Made by a program: the position numbers and the translations under genes. Below the pieces are notes generated by a model, which did not search any database, was not told where the DNA came from, and saw only the letters and a list, made by a program, of their open reading frames with translations. Below are positions 1 through 6,101 of a DNA stretch of 13,110 nucleotides, piece by piece. How positions within the stretch are numbered: position 1 is the first letter of the stretch; every line of letters starts with the position of its first letter. This stretch comes from Desulfobacteraceae bacterium (GTDB taxonomy: Bacteria > Desulfobacterota > Desulfobacteria > Desulfobacterales > SURF-15): the NCBI GenBank assembly GCA_003599475.1, contig QZKK01000088.1:1-13110 (forward strand), read 5' to 3'.

Positions 1-2
1 CT

Positions 3-740
3 CAACTGCTTAATTGGGGGATGAAGGAAACAGAGGGGCTTAACCTGACCTGGGGGAATGTGGAGGCCGTCAAAACGTTGGTGAACAGGATCGCCGGAAG
101 AGAGGGGTATCTGGGCAATCTTCTCGCGGAAGGGGTCATGAGGGCTTCTAGGAAAACCGGCGGCAAGGCATCCGACTGGGCCGTCTATGCACGGAAAGGC
201 TCAGCCCCCAGGGGCCATGACCATCGGGGCAGATGGTTTGAGCTCTTCGACACCTGCATGACAAACACCAGCACCATAGAGGCGATTTGCGGCCCGATAC
301 AGCCGGAACTGGTCGATATGGAACCCCCCAGCGATCACTTTTCCCACGAACAGGTATCCACCTTCAATGCCAGACATAACGGAATCGGGCTGTTTTACGA
401 TTGCCTGGGCATCTGCCGGTTCGTCGGATGCTCTCCAAAAGTGCTGATTCCCTGCGTCAACGCCGCTACCGGATGGAACCTGACCCTCGAAGGAGCGTTT
501 ACCGTGGGCCGGCGCATCGTCAACCTGCTCCGGATGTTTAACCTCGCTCATGGATTGGATATCGAAAAGGAGCGGCCGTCGGCCCGATACGGCTCGTCAC
601 CGGTAGACGGCCCGAACAAGGGGGTGGACATCATGAAAAAGTGGGATTTGATGGTAAAAAACTACTACTCCCGGATGGGATGGGACCCCGAGACCGGAAG
701 GCCTCTGCCCGAAACCCTGAGAAATCTCGATTTATCGTAA
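3..740 (+). CDS. Aldehyde:ferredoxin oxidoreductase-family tungsten enzyme, C-terminal part (5' end outside window)
   Basis: AOR-family enzymes use a tungsten-bispyranopterin cofactor and a [4Fe-4S] cluster to oxidise aldehydes or, in the BamB branch, to reduce benzoyl-CoA. The frame is open from base 3, and the ATG at 21 is internal, so this is a 5'-truncated gene. Family landmarks seen: a TWGN segment, a GHDHRG segment, the DXXGXC motif (DCLGIC, about 127-132 counting from the ATG at 21), a RMFN segment, and the typical ending YYSRMGWDPETGRPLPETL. In characterised AORs the DXXGLC motif binds pterin, and its Cys is the fourth cluster ligand. The other three Cys lie upstream of the window. 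The GHDHRGRWFELFDTC stretch differs from archaeal aldehyde-oxidising AORs, so substrate is open; a BamB-like or uncharacterised subfamily is possible. The gene ends with TAA at 738-740 and converges on the small zinc-ribbon gene. Confidence 0.9.
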   Translation, partial: QLLNWGMKETEGLNLTWGNVEAVKTLVNRIAGREGYLGNLLAEGVMRASRKTGGKASDWAVYARKGSAPRGHDHRGRWFELFDTCMTNTSTIEAICGPIQPELVDMEPPSDHFSHEQVSTFNARHNGIGLFYDCLGICRFVGCSPKVLIPCVNAATGWNLTLEGAFTVGRRIVNLLRMFNLAHGLDIEKERPSARYGSSPVDGPNKGVDIMKKWDLMVKNYYSRMGWDPETGRPLPETLRNLDLS

Positions 741-875
741 GCGTTCAGGGGTTCAAGGTTCAGAGGTTAAGAACTGCGCTGGTTTACAGGTTTTCAACCC
801 CAAAAGTCCTTACTAGAATCTTAAAGCATTGAAATCAACCAACCTTTAAACCTTTTAACGCTGAACCGGTGAACG
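741..875. repeat. Degenerate GGTTCA-type intergenic repeats in inverted arrangement
   Basis: Just after the AOR stop are GTTCAG (743-748), GGTTCA (750-755), GGTTCA (757-762) and GGTTAA (765-770). The reverse complement of about 841-868 reads as a similar series (GGTTCAGCGTTAAAAGG...), so the two arrays form an imperfect inverted repeat around about 70 bases of AT-rich DNA. No coding potential is seen. My impression is that repeats of this type are common between genes in Desulfobacteria; I assign no function. Confidence 0.4.
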
Positions 876-888
876 GTTACGAAGGTCC

Positions 889-918
889 TTATCCGCTGCG
901 GAAAACCGCAGCGGATAA
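889..918. terminator. Perfect 13-bp hairpin between convergent genes (no T-tract)
   Basis: Bases 889-901 and 906-918 are perfect inverted complements (TTATCCGCTGCGG) around an AAAA loop. It lies 36 bases beyond the stop of the minus-strand zinc-ribbon gene and 148 bases beyond the AOR stop. Neither side has a run of T, so it is not a textbook intrinsic terminator. It may act as an RNA-stabilising 3' hairpin or as a bidirectional terminator aided by Rho. Confidence 0.45.
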
Positions 919-920
919 AT

Positions 921-941
921 CCGATGCCGAACGTGCATCGG
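921..941 (-). terminator. Second hairpin after the zinc-ribbon gene
   Basis: CCGATGC (921-927) pairs perfectly with GCATCGG (935-941) over a 7-base loop. It starts 12 bases after the minus-strand stop at 954 and sits next to the stronger 889-918 hairpin, giving two hairpins in tandem at the end of that transcript. No T-tract. Confidence 0.3.
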
Positions 942-953
942 TGGGCCTCCCGC

Positions 954-1130
954 TTATGCAGTCTCGACCATCACCCGGTGGCCCTCGGCCTCATCCACTA
1001 CGGAAAGGCTGTTTTTACAGTTGCTGCAGTACTTCCTGCAGGTTCCGCTGCCGGTCCACTCGAGGTTCAGCTTGTGGACAACGCCGCACTTCGGGCACTT
1101 GCATCGTGCTTTTTTGTTCTTTATCGGCAT
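954..1130 (-). CDS. Small zinc-ribbon protein, 58 residues, function unknown
   Basis: An ATG at 1130 opens a 58-codon frame ending with TAA at 954-956, beginning MPIKNKKARCKCPKCG. It has six cysteines: C10, C12, C15 and C31, C35, C38. The CPKC (12-15) and CSNC (35-38) pairs form a typical zinc-ribbon spacing with the WTGSGTCRKYC segment between them. The N-terminus is lysine/arginine rich, which would suit binding of nucleic acid or ribosomes, but that is inference. A strong Shine-Dalgarno (GGAGGAAGGAG, 1137-1147) lies 6 bases upstream, a promoter lies at 1229-1256, and two hairpins follow the stop, so this is a self-contained single gene. It is convergent with the AOR gene. The longer frame covering the same DNA in another phase lacks these signals. 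Confidence 0.8.
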   Translation of the reverse strand: MPIKNKKARCKCPKCGVVHKLNLEWTGSGTCRKYCSNCKNSLSVVDEAEGHRVMVETA

Positions 1131-1228
1131 CTTTTTCTCCTTCCTCCAGTCCTGAGCTCAGAGCAGAAAATCCAAATGTATGCGGATCAGGAAATATCAA
1201 AATTTCTGCCGAATTCGAAAGATAAACT

Positions 1229-1256
1229 AATATAAGATCGCACTTGAATTTTGCAA
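1229..1256 (-). promoter_or_regulatory. Predicted sigma70 promoter of the zinc-ribbon gene
   Basis: On the minus strand a TTGCAA -35 (1251-1256) and a TATATT -10 (1229-1234) are separated by 16 bases. The start codon at 1130 would be about 90 bases from the transcription start. The intervening DNA is AT-rich and non-coding. Confidence 0.45.
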
Positions 1257-1327
1257 GAAAAAATGAAGATATGACCTGACTGACTTTACAGAGGGAGGAG
1301 TCGATTCGGAGAGAGATCCGGCAGCGC

Positions 1328-2107
1328 TCAAATCCTGCGGCGGTGAAGCAGTTCGATGAGATCCTCCTGGGTGAAAACCGGGTATCGAAGCGCCCGAGCG
1401 CCTTTTTCATCCTCCGGTCCCACATAGCCCCAACCGGCAAGTATCGGTTTTAGAAACGGCCGACCGGAATGATTTTGAGGGAAACGATCGCGATTGAAGT
1501 GGATGTCGAGCTCGCGCAGGTTTTTAAGCGAATCGTCCACGAACTCGTATGGAGCACGATCGAACCGTCGATGAATCCGGTTCAGGTTTTCGATCTTGCT
1601 CCTTCCCCTGTCTCCGGAATAGACGTCGGGTTCCTGCAATCGAAGCCCGAAGCGGCGGCACAATCGAATGGTGGCCTCTTTGTTTTTGTTTGTAAGCAGA
1701 ACGATTTCACCTGAAAACCTTTTCAATTCGTCCCAAATGGGCTGAAAAGGCGCGTTCAAGGAAATCCAGCCCTCTTCGTTCTTTTCGATAAAGATCTTCC
1801 GGGTAAGGAAAAATAGACCCACCCGATCGCTCAACGGTGTATTTTCCTGTTCGAGGATCCGCTGGTATTCTCCGGGGGAAAGAACCCGATGGGGATCGGG
1901 TCGGCCTTCTTTGAGAAACCACCGCATCAGGGGGAGGGTATCGCCGATGGATTGGACATGAAACCGGTTTTTCCGAAAGAGCTTCCAGGCGTGTTCGGGT
2001 ATGGCATCGAGGCTGAAGACCATCTGATCGGTTGCAGCATTGTAGGCAGTGATCGCAATTTCATCGATGGAATCCACCAGAACGCCGTCAAAATCGAAGA
2101 TCAGCAT
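1328..2107 (-). CDS. HAD-superfamily hydrolase (phosphatase/phosphoglycolate phosphatase-like)
   Basis: 259 residues, a usual size for a HAD hydrolase with an alpha-helical cap. All four HAD motifs are visible: motif I DFDGVLVDS with nucleophile Asp5 and acid/base Asp7; motif II IVLLTN with Thr139; motif III Lys171; motif IV FVDD with Asp191 and Asp192, which bind Mg. These support a phosphoaspartate mechanism on a small phosphorylated substrate, probably cytosolic. The substrate cannot be read from the sequence. The cap (about 15-120) is helical. The start is fixed by motif I being at residue 5; the ribosome-binding site is weak (GGGGAA, about 12 bases upstream). It is third in a row behind the iscU/iscS-like pair with an 87-base gap, so it may be co-transcribed, but a functional link to Fe-S assembly is not shown. 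No clear terminator follows it. Confidence 0.88.
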   Translation of the reverse strand: MLIFDFDGVLVDSIDEIAITAYNAATDQMVFSLDAIPEHAWKLFRKNRFHVQSIGDTLPLMRWFLKEGRPDPHRVLSPGEYQRILEQENTPLSDRVGLFFLTRKIFIEKNEEGWISLNAPFQPIWDELKRFSGEIVLLTNKNKEATIRLCRRFGLRLQEPDVYSGDRGRSKIENLNRIHRRFDRAPYEFVDDSLKNLRELDIHFNRDRFPQNHSGRPFLKPILAGWGYVGPEDEKGARALRYPVFTQEDLIELLHRRRI

Positions 2108-2194
2108 TCTTTATTCGATTCCCCGATCGAACTCTCGGTTTTTGCGAGAACATCCAGCTTCATGTTCTTTCTCTGGGCTCGGTTTCCGGATGGC

Positions 2195-3367
2195 TTAGCT
2201 GTTTCCTTTTTTATACAGGGGAGAGATGTTTCTGAGGGTAGAAACCACTCCTTTCAGAGAGCGCAAAAAATGAGCGACATCCTCTTCCGTGTTTTCGATT
2301 CCGAAAGAAACGATCAGCGTCCCCTGGGCGTCTGCATAATCCCGTCCGATGGACTGCAGGACATGCGAGGTTCTAAGGGATCCCGTTGCACACGCGGAGC
2401 GTGTGGATACGGCGATCCCGTCGTCATCGAGCATCAGAACGACACTTTCCCCCTCGATATACTTGATGGAGATGGAAACCAGGTTCGGCAGAAAATGCTC
2501 GGGGTTGCCGTTTATGAAATATTCGTCGATATAACCCGGCAATTCCCGAAGCAGCATTTCCCGGAGACGGCGGGCATGGGCCGCCCGATCCGCGATCTGT
2601 TCTTCGGCAAGCTTTGCCGCAACGCCCATTCCGACGATGCCGATCAGGTTTTCCGCGCCGGCCCGCCGATTATTTTCCTGGATGCCGCCGTCCAGCAGCG
2701 GGAAGATCCGGGTCCCCCGTCGAATGTAGAGAGCGGCGACACCGGTTGGACCATAGAATGGGTTGGATGCGAAACTGAGCAGATCGACTCCCAACCGCTG
2801 AACATCCACCGGCACCCACCCGATGGAATCGACCGCATCGGTGTGCAGGAGCACCTTCTTGTTTTTCGTGATTTTTGAAATCTCTTCGATGGGTTGAATC
2901 GTTCCGACTTCGTTGTTGCTGTGCATGATGGAAACCAGAATGGTGTCGTCCCGGATCGCTTCGGCAACATCCCGGGGGTTTACGCGGCCGGATTCATCCA
3001 CCGATATGGAAGTGACGGTATATCCCATCGAGTGAAGGCGTCGCAAACTCCGGATCACCGCGTTGTGCTCGATGTTTGAGGTGACGATGTGTTTCCCCTT
3101 TTCCGCATGTGCCAGTGCGGCGCCTTTTATGGCATGGTTGATCGATTCCGTTCCGCACGATGTAAAAACGATCTCTCTGGGATTCGTGCAACGGACGAGA
3201 GAGGCCACCGATTCTCTTGCACTTTCCAGAGCCTCGGCCGCTTCCTCGCCGAGCCTGTGTTGGCTGGATGGATTGCCGAAATCTCTGTTGATGGCTTCGA
3301 TCATCGCTTTTTTCACTTCGGGCAGAAGCGGGTTTGCGGACATGTGGTCCAAATAGGTGATCGTCAT
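2195..3367 (-). CDS. IscS/NifS-type cysteine desulfurase homologue lacking the PLP-binding lysine
   Basis: 390 residues, full length for class V aminotransferase-fold NifS/IscS. Retained: YLDHMSANP start, GNPSSQH (31-37), TSCGTES (69-75), His101, NNEVGTIQPI (151-160), Asp177, GG/ENNRRAGAEN (227-240) and the mobile-loop cysteine in STRSACATG (Cys326). Lost: the lysine that forms the Schiff base with PLP. E. coli IscS has S-G-H-K-I-Y-G-P; here the text is A200-S-N-P-F-Y-G-P, so Lys->Pro203, His->Asn202 and Ser->Ala200. The PLP-contacting Gln in DATQS is Asp180. Ordinary desulfurase activity is therefore unlikely. Archaeoglobus fulgidus IscS is a known case with Asp at this lysine, whose loop Cys helps hold a cluster on IscU. 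The gene follows iscU by 87 bases on the same strand; RBS AGAGAGGA is 7 bases upstream of the ATG. The frame is intact, so this is not a decayed gene. Confidence 0.92.
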   Translation of the reverse strand: MTITYLDHMSANPLLPEVKKAMIEAINRDFGNPSSQHRLGEEAAEALESARESVASLVRCTNPREIVFTSCGTESINHAIKGAALAHAEKGKHIVTSNIEHNAVIRSLRRLHSMGYTVTSISVDESGRVNPRDVAEAIRDDTILVSIMHSNNEVGTIQPIEEISKITKNKKVLLHTDAVDSIGWVPVDVQRLGVDLLSFASNPFYGPTGVAALYIRRGTRIFPLLDGGIQENNRRAGAENLIGIVGMGVAAKLAEEQIADRAAHARRLREMLLRELPGYIDEYFINGNPEHFLPNLVSISIKYIEGESVVLMLDDDGIAVSTRSACATGSLRTSHVLQSIGRDYADAQGTLIVSFGIENTEEDVAHFLRSLKGVVSTLRNISPLYKKGNS

Positions 3368-3454
3368 GCGTCAATCCTCTCTCTTGTCTTCCCTCCGGTA
3401 ATCCAAGGCTATCCGGCGGACGCTGCAGCCCCGAATAAGGGGAGCGAAACAATT

Positions 3455-3997
3455 CTACCGTTTGCGCGGACGGTTGCCTGGAACGGAATCCTTGATCTGG
3501 ATGGTGGTTTTGCAGCTTTCGCAAAACTCGACCCCTTCTTCGATTTCGGCGTCGCAATAGGGACAATAGCAGCCATCTCCCTGCGAATGCTCGTGGGCTT
3601 CTTTTCGTATGGGCTCCGCCTCCGCTTTTCCGGCTTTTCGATCCTCGTAATTTTTGATGGCTGCCTGAAGGGCGTCGGCACCCAGGTTGGAGCAGTGGAG
3701 CTTATTCTTGGGAAGCCCGTCCAGGGCCTCGGCAACATCCTTGTTGGTCAACTGTTTTGCTTCTTCGAGCGCCTTTCCTCTGGCGAGCTCGGTGATCATA
3801 CTCGAGACGGCAATGGCGGACCCGCAGCCGAACGTCTGAAACTTGATGTCATCGATACGATCGTCTTTCACCTTGAGATAGATCGTCATCATATCGCCGC
3901 AGAGCGGATTCCCAACCTCCCCGACGCCGTCTGCCTCTTCGATGATGCCTACGTTTCTGGGGTTCCGGAAATGGTCCATCACCGTTTTCGAATACAT
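3455..3997 (-). CDS. iscU: IscU-type Fe-S cluster scaffold with C-terminal zinc-ribbon-like extension
   Basis: 180 residues. IscU builds [2Fe-2S]/[4Fe-4S] clusters in the cytosol and hands them to apoproteins. The N-terminal domain (1-125) has the family start MYSKTVMDHFRNPRNVG and the three cluster ligands Cys33 (in GNPLCGD, followed by Asp35), Cys58 (FGCGSA) and Cys102 (KLHCSN). After a Lys/Glu-rich linker (about 121-142) comes an unusual tail, CYCPYC then CESC (Cys143, 145, 148, 159, 162), looking like a zinc ribbon rather than the NifU [2Fe-2S] or Nfu domains. The start at 3997 is chosen because AGGGAGGT (4002-4009) sits just upstream and the family begins here; an ATG at 4063 would add 22 unrelated residues. 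It is the first gene of a likely operon with the lysine-less IscS homologue. No iscR, hscA/B or fdx is in the window. Confidence 0.93.
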   Translation of the reverse strand: MYSKTVMDHFRNPRNVGIIEEADGVGEVGNPLCGDMMTIYLKVKDDRIDDIKFQTFGCGSAIAVSSMITELARGKALEEAKQLTNKDVAEALDGLPKNKLHCSNLGADALQAAIKNYEDRKAGKAEAEPIRKEAHEHSQGDGCYCPYCDAEIEEGVEFCESCKTTIQIKDSVPGNRPRKR

Positions 3998-4001
3998 CGT
4001 G

Positions 4002-4009
4002 ACCTCCCT
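4002..4009 (-). promoter_or_regulatory. Ribosome-binding site deciding the iscU start
   Basis: AGGGAGGT on the minus strand ends 4 bases before the ATG at 3997. It supports the 180-residue form over the longer frame starting at 4063. Confidence 0.75.
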
Positions 4010-4102
4010 GAGAATTGAAGATTGAATTGCATGTTGAAGATCGAATGCCCGCTCAAAGTACATTCCGGATCGATCATCATGCCCGCTTTCGTCGCCATCG
4101 TA

Positions 4103-4130
4103 TCTATAATCATTAATTTCCTTCAGTAAA
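4103..4130 (-). promoter_or_regulatory. Possible promoter of the iscU operon
   Basis: On the minus strand TTTACT (4125-4130) and TATAGA (4103-4108) are 16 bases apart, each matching the sigma70 consensus at four of six positions. The leader to the iscU ATG would be about 100 bases. No IscR-like operator is recognised. Confidence 0.3.
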
Positions 4131-4168
4131 GCAAGTGTTTCTGAATCAAACTTTCTCCCTTAAAACGA

Positions 4169-4198
4169 TTGACCTATCCTATGGATATCTGTTAGAAG
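4169..4198 (+). promoter_or_regulatory. Weak possible promoter for the 46-residue gene
   Basis: TTGACC (4169-4174) followed after 18 bases by TAGAAG (4193-4198). The -35 is good and the -10 poor. It is in the 265-base divergent region between iscU and the small plus-strand gene. Confidence 0.2.
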
Positions 4199-4262
4199 CA
4201 TATGTTGCGATCAATTACGGGTTATCGACGCGCCTAATCTTTAGAGATGTGTGGAGCCGGGT

Positions 4263-4403
4263 ATGAAAAAGGAAAAGCTGATTGAAAAGATCAAGGAAAT
4301 ATTGAAGACTGATTTCGATCTGAGCTATTTGCAGGTTTTAAGGCAGGAGGAGCTTGAGAATCTGATTGCATGCATCCGATATCGGGTGGATCAGAAGGAT
4401 TGA
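4263..4403 (+). CDS. Small helical protein, 46 residues, function unknown
   Basis: ATG at 4263 preceded by GGAG with a 6-base spacer; stop TGA at 4401-4403. The sequence begins MKKEKLIEKIKEILKTDFDL and is predicted by eye to be two amphipathic helices (about 3-16 and 26-43) with a short turn around residues 17-22; the C-terminal half contains ELENLIACIRYRV. One cysteine (Cys37), charged surface, no signal peptide or membrane segment. It is divergent from iscU and convergent with the acyltransferase gene. I do not recognise a named family. The regular heptad-like hydrophobic spacing and the ribosome-binding site argue that it is a real gene. Confidence 0.6.
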   Translation: MKKEKLIEKIKEILKTDFDLSYLQVLRQEELENLIACIRYRVDQKD

Positions 4404-4470
4404 CAAGGAGCCCGGAACCCCGAACCCGTACATCATTCAAGTTTGCCTCTTCCACAGCCGTTTCCGGCCA

Positions 4471-5658
4471 TCATAGAGAAGTCTGACCGGCAACCCGGTC
4501 GGCCGCTTTTGCATGAGGGATCGCATCATTCAATTCCCGGATATATTCCCATTCCGCCTGGTTGATCTCCTCGATATGGGTCTCCAGGATATGCTGCATG
4601 CGCAAATCATAGAAACGGTGCAGGCTATAGTTCGGAACGGCGACAAATCCCCGGCGCGTCTTGTGATTTGAGCCGATTCCCGGATCGAACCGGCGGATGC
4701 CGTTTTCGATCGCCCACTCGATCGGTGCATAGTAGCAGGCATTGAAATGGAGCATCCGGATGTCGAAGGAACTTCCCCAATAGCGGCCGAAAAGCTGATC
4801 TCCCTTGTGAAGCAAAAGGGCCATCCCTACCGGCAATTTTTCCCCGTTTTCCCTGAAGGCCCCCACCAGCAGCAATCGATGCCTGAACTGTCGATAGATC
4901 CCGTCGAAGAAGGCAGGAGACAGGAATTTGCACCCCCAGTGCCCGAATTTATCGTTTGTCCGCTCGTAAAATCGATATACCAGCGGCAGGAAATCTTTCG
5001 GAATGGCATCGTGGCTGTATGCATGGATGCGAAGCCCCATCTCTTCGATTTTCTTTCTTTCCCGCCGTATATTATGCCGCTGGTTGGCATTGAATGTGGA
5101 AAGGTATTCTTCAAAATTTCGATATCCGTGATTTTCCCATTGATAACTCTGATGCATCCAGGTGCTGAACCCGAAATGAGCCATCCGCTTCCGCCATTGC
5201 GGATCGATATAGAGAAAACTGCAGCCGGAGATTCGCCGCCGTCTGCAGAACCGGTGGATTTCATCCAGAATGGTTTCTTCGAGGCGAGCGGAATTTTCGG
5301 AAGGAGCGATCAAAAACCGATAGGCCGGAACCGGTGTAAAGGGGCTCATGCCGACCAGTTTCGGGTAGTAACCCGCACCGATTCGATTGGCCAGATCCGC
5401 CCAGGCGTAATCGAAGACGAATTCCCCGGAGCTATGGTGTTTGATATACAGGGGGGCGGCTGCCACCAATCGGTTTCCCGACCAGACCGTCATGTGCCGT
5501 GGCACCCACCCGGTCTTGGGAGAGATACTTCCGGACGCTTCCAACTGATGAAGCCAGTCCCATTCCAAAAAAGGAGTCGCCAGCGGCGTTGCCAATTCAT
5601 CCCATGCCGTACGATCTACATCGGAAATCGATTCCAGCCAGGCGATTCTAAAGTCCAT
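4471..5658 (-). CDS. FemAB/GNAT-like N-acyltransferase, DUF482 (COG3146) family
   Basis: 395 residues, the normal size of this family, which has two GNAT-type folds related to the FemAB peptidyltransferases. Family landmarks seen: an N-terminal TPFLEWDWL segment (28-36), a RHNIRRERKKI segment (194-204), and the strongly conserved C-terminal run GRYWGSSFDIRMLHFNACYY (291-310), IEWAIENGIRRFDPG (313-327), then NHKTRRGF (331-338). The usual form of the latter is GEHKxxRGF; here Glu is replaced by Asn331. Members are predicted to transfer an acyl or aminoacyl group, but the substrate is not established. No signal peptide or membrane segment, so cytosolic. RBS AAGGGGA lies a few bases upstream of the ATG, and a promoter lies at 5715-5743. 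It is a single gene, converging on the 46-residue gene. Confidence 0.88.
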   Translation of the reverse strand: MDFRIAWLESISDVDRTAWDELATPLATPFLEWDWLHQLEASGSISPKTGWVPRHMTVWSGNRLVAAAPLYIKHHSSGEFVFDYAWADLANRIGAGYYPKLVGMSPFTPVPAYRFLIAPSENSARLEETILDEIHRFCRRRRISGCSFLYIDPQWRKRMAHFGFSTWMHQSYQWENHGYRNFEEYLSTFNANQRHNIRRERKKIEEMGLRIHAYSHDAIPKDFLPLVYRFYERTNDKFGHWGCKFLSPAFFDGIYRQFRHRLLLVGAFRENGEKLPVGMALLLHKGDQLFGRYWGSSFDIRMLHFNACYYAPIEWAIENGIRRFDPGIGSNHKTRRGFVAVPNYSLHRFYDLRMQHILETHIEEINQAEWEYIRELNDAIPHAKAADRVAGQTSL

Positions 5659-5714
5659 GATTCCCCTTACGTTTCAGTTACAAAGGTTTATCGATTCCAG
5701 TTTGATCTCTTCAA

Positions 5715-5743
5715 ATAGTAAGTCGCAACTGCAGGACTGTCAC
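5715..5743 (-). promoter_or_regulatory. Predicted sigma70 promoter of the acyltransferase gene
   Basis: On the minus strand GTGACA (5738-5743, five of six consensus) and TACTAT (5715-5720, four of six) are separated by exactly 17 bases. Transcription would start about 50 bases before the ATG at 5658. Confidence 0.45.
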
Positions 5744-5763
5744 GTTCCGGCATCGATTTTCAA

Positions 5764-5793
5764 TTGTCTATTCCTTCAGGAATGTCGTATAAT
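5764..5793 (+). promoter_or_regulatory. Predicted sigma70 promoter upstream of the stress-protein gene
   Basis: TTGTCT (5764-5769, four of six) and a perfect TATAAT (5788-5793) are 18 bases apart. If this drives the stress-protein gene, the leader is about 300 bases, unusually long. Confidence 0.45.
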
Positions 5794-6090
5794 CGTTTCA
5801 TCCTCTTCATTTCGATCGCATACAGGAGGATCGACGGTTTTGGCCGTATGACCGCCTGGAACCGGCAGGGGATTCCGTTTACTGGACGCATCGATTCCAA
5901 GCGACACTCCTTGTTTCCGGTTTTGTCTGTTTTATCCGGGCAGACCGATTTCGGGTTCTTCGGTTCAGCAGCTTCTGAAAGCGGCTCACTCTCCGAGCCC
6001 TCGTGAATTTCAGGCCGTTCCTTGGCAACCGTCAGCCCGCCCGCAAGGCGGCTTGATATCCCACCAAACCATAGAGGGACAGCGTCCCCA

Positions 6091-6097
6091 AAGGAGG
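6091..6097 (+). promoter_or_regulatory. Ribosome-binding site of the stress-protein gene
   Basis: AAGGAGG is a near-perfect Shine-Dalgarno. ATG codons at 6099 and 6102 follow; spacing favours 6102. Confidence 0.7.
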
Positions 6098-6101
6098 AAT
6101 G

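Larger units (their letters stand above)
5659..6101. other. Divergent intergenic region without a convincing gene
   Basis: About 440 bases separate the acyltransferase (-) from the stress-protein gene (+). It holds one plausible promoter for each direction (5715-5743 minus, 5764-5793 plus), an AGGAGG (5826-5831) without a well-placed start codon, and a GC-rich hairpin-forming stretch at about 6031-6050 (GCCCGCC / GGCGGC). Open frames on both strands here have no usable start with a ribosome-binding site and no recognisable family. No riboswitch class was recognised. Confidence 0.5.

Noticed and set aside
1015..1440. 141-codon minus-strand frame overlapping the zinc-ribbon gene and the HAD 3' end
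   Set aside because: Out of phase with both; the 58-residue zinc-ribbon frame and the HAD frame explain the DNA.
1889..2878. 329-codon plus-strand open frame opposite the HAD and IscS-like genes
   Set aside because: Antisense shadow: it spans two well-supported minus-strand genes, has no family resemblance and no sensible ribosome-binding site.
3089..4018. 309-codon plus-strand open frame opposite iscU and the IscS-like gene
   Set aside because: Antisense of two genes with clear family motifs; composition is that of a reverse-complement frame.
4747..5718. 323-codon plus-strand open frame opposite the acyltransferase
   Set aside because: The minus-strand frame has DUF482 family landmarks throughout, a ribosome-binding site and a promoter; this frame has none.
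6007..6060. SAM- or cobalamin-like riboswitch before the stress-protein gene (GGCAACC seen)
   Set aside because: Only a short motif matches; the surrounding helices and core bases of those classes are not present.
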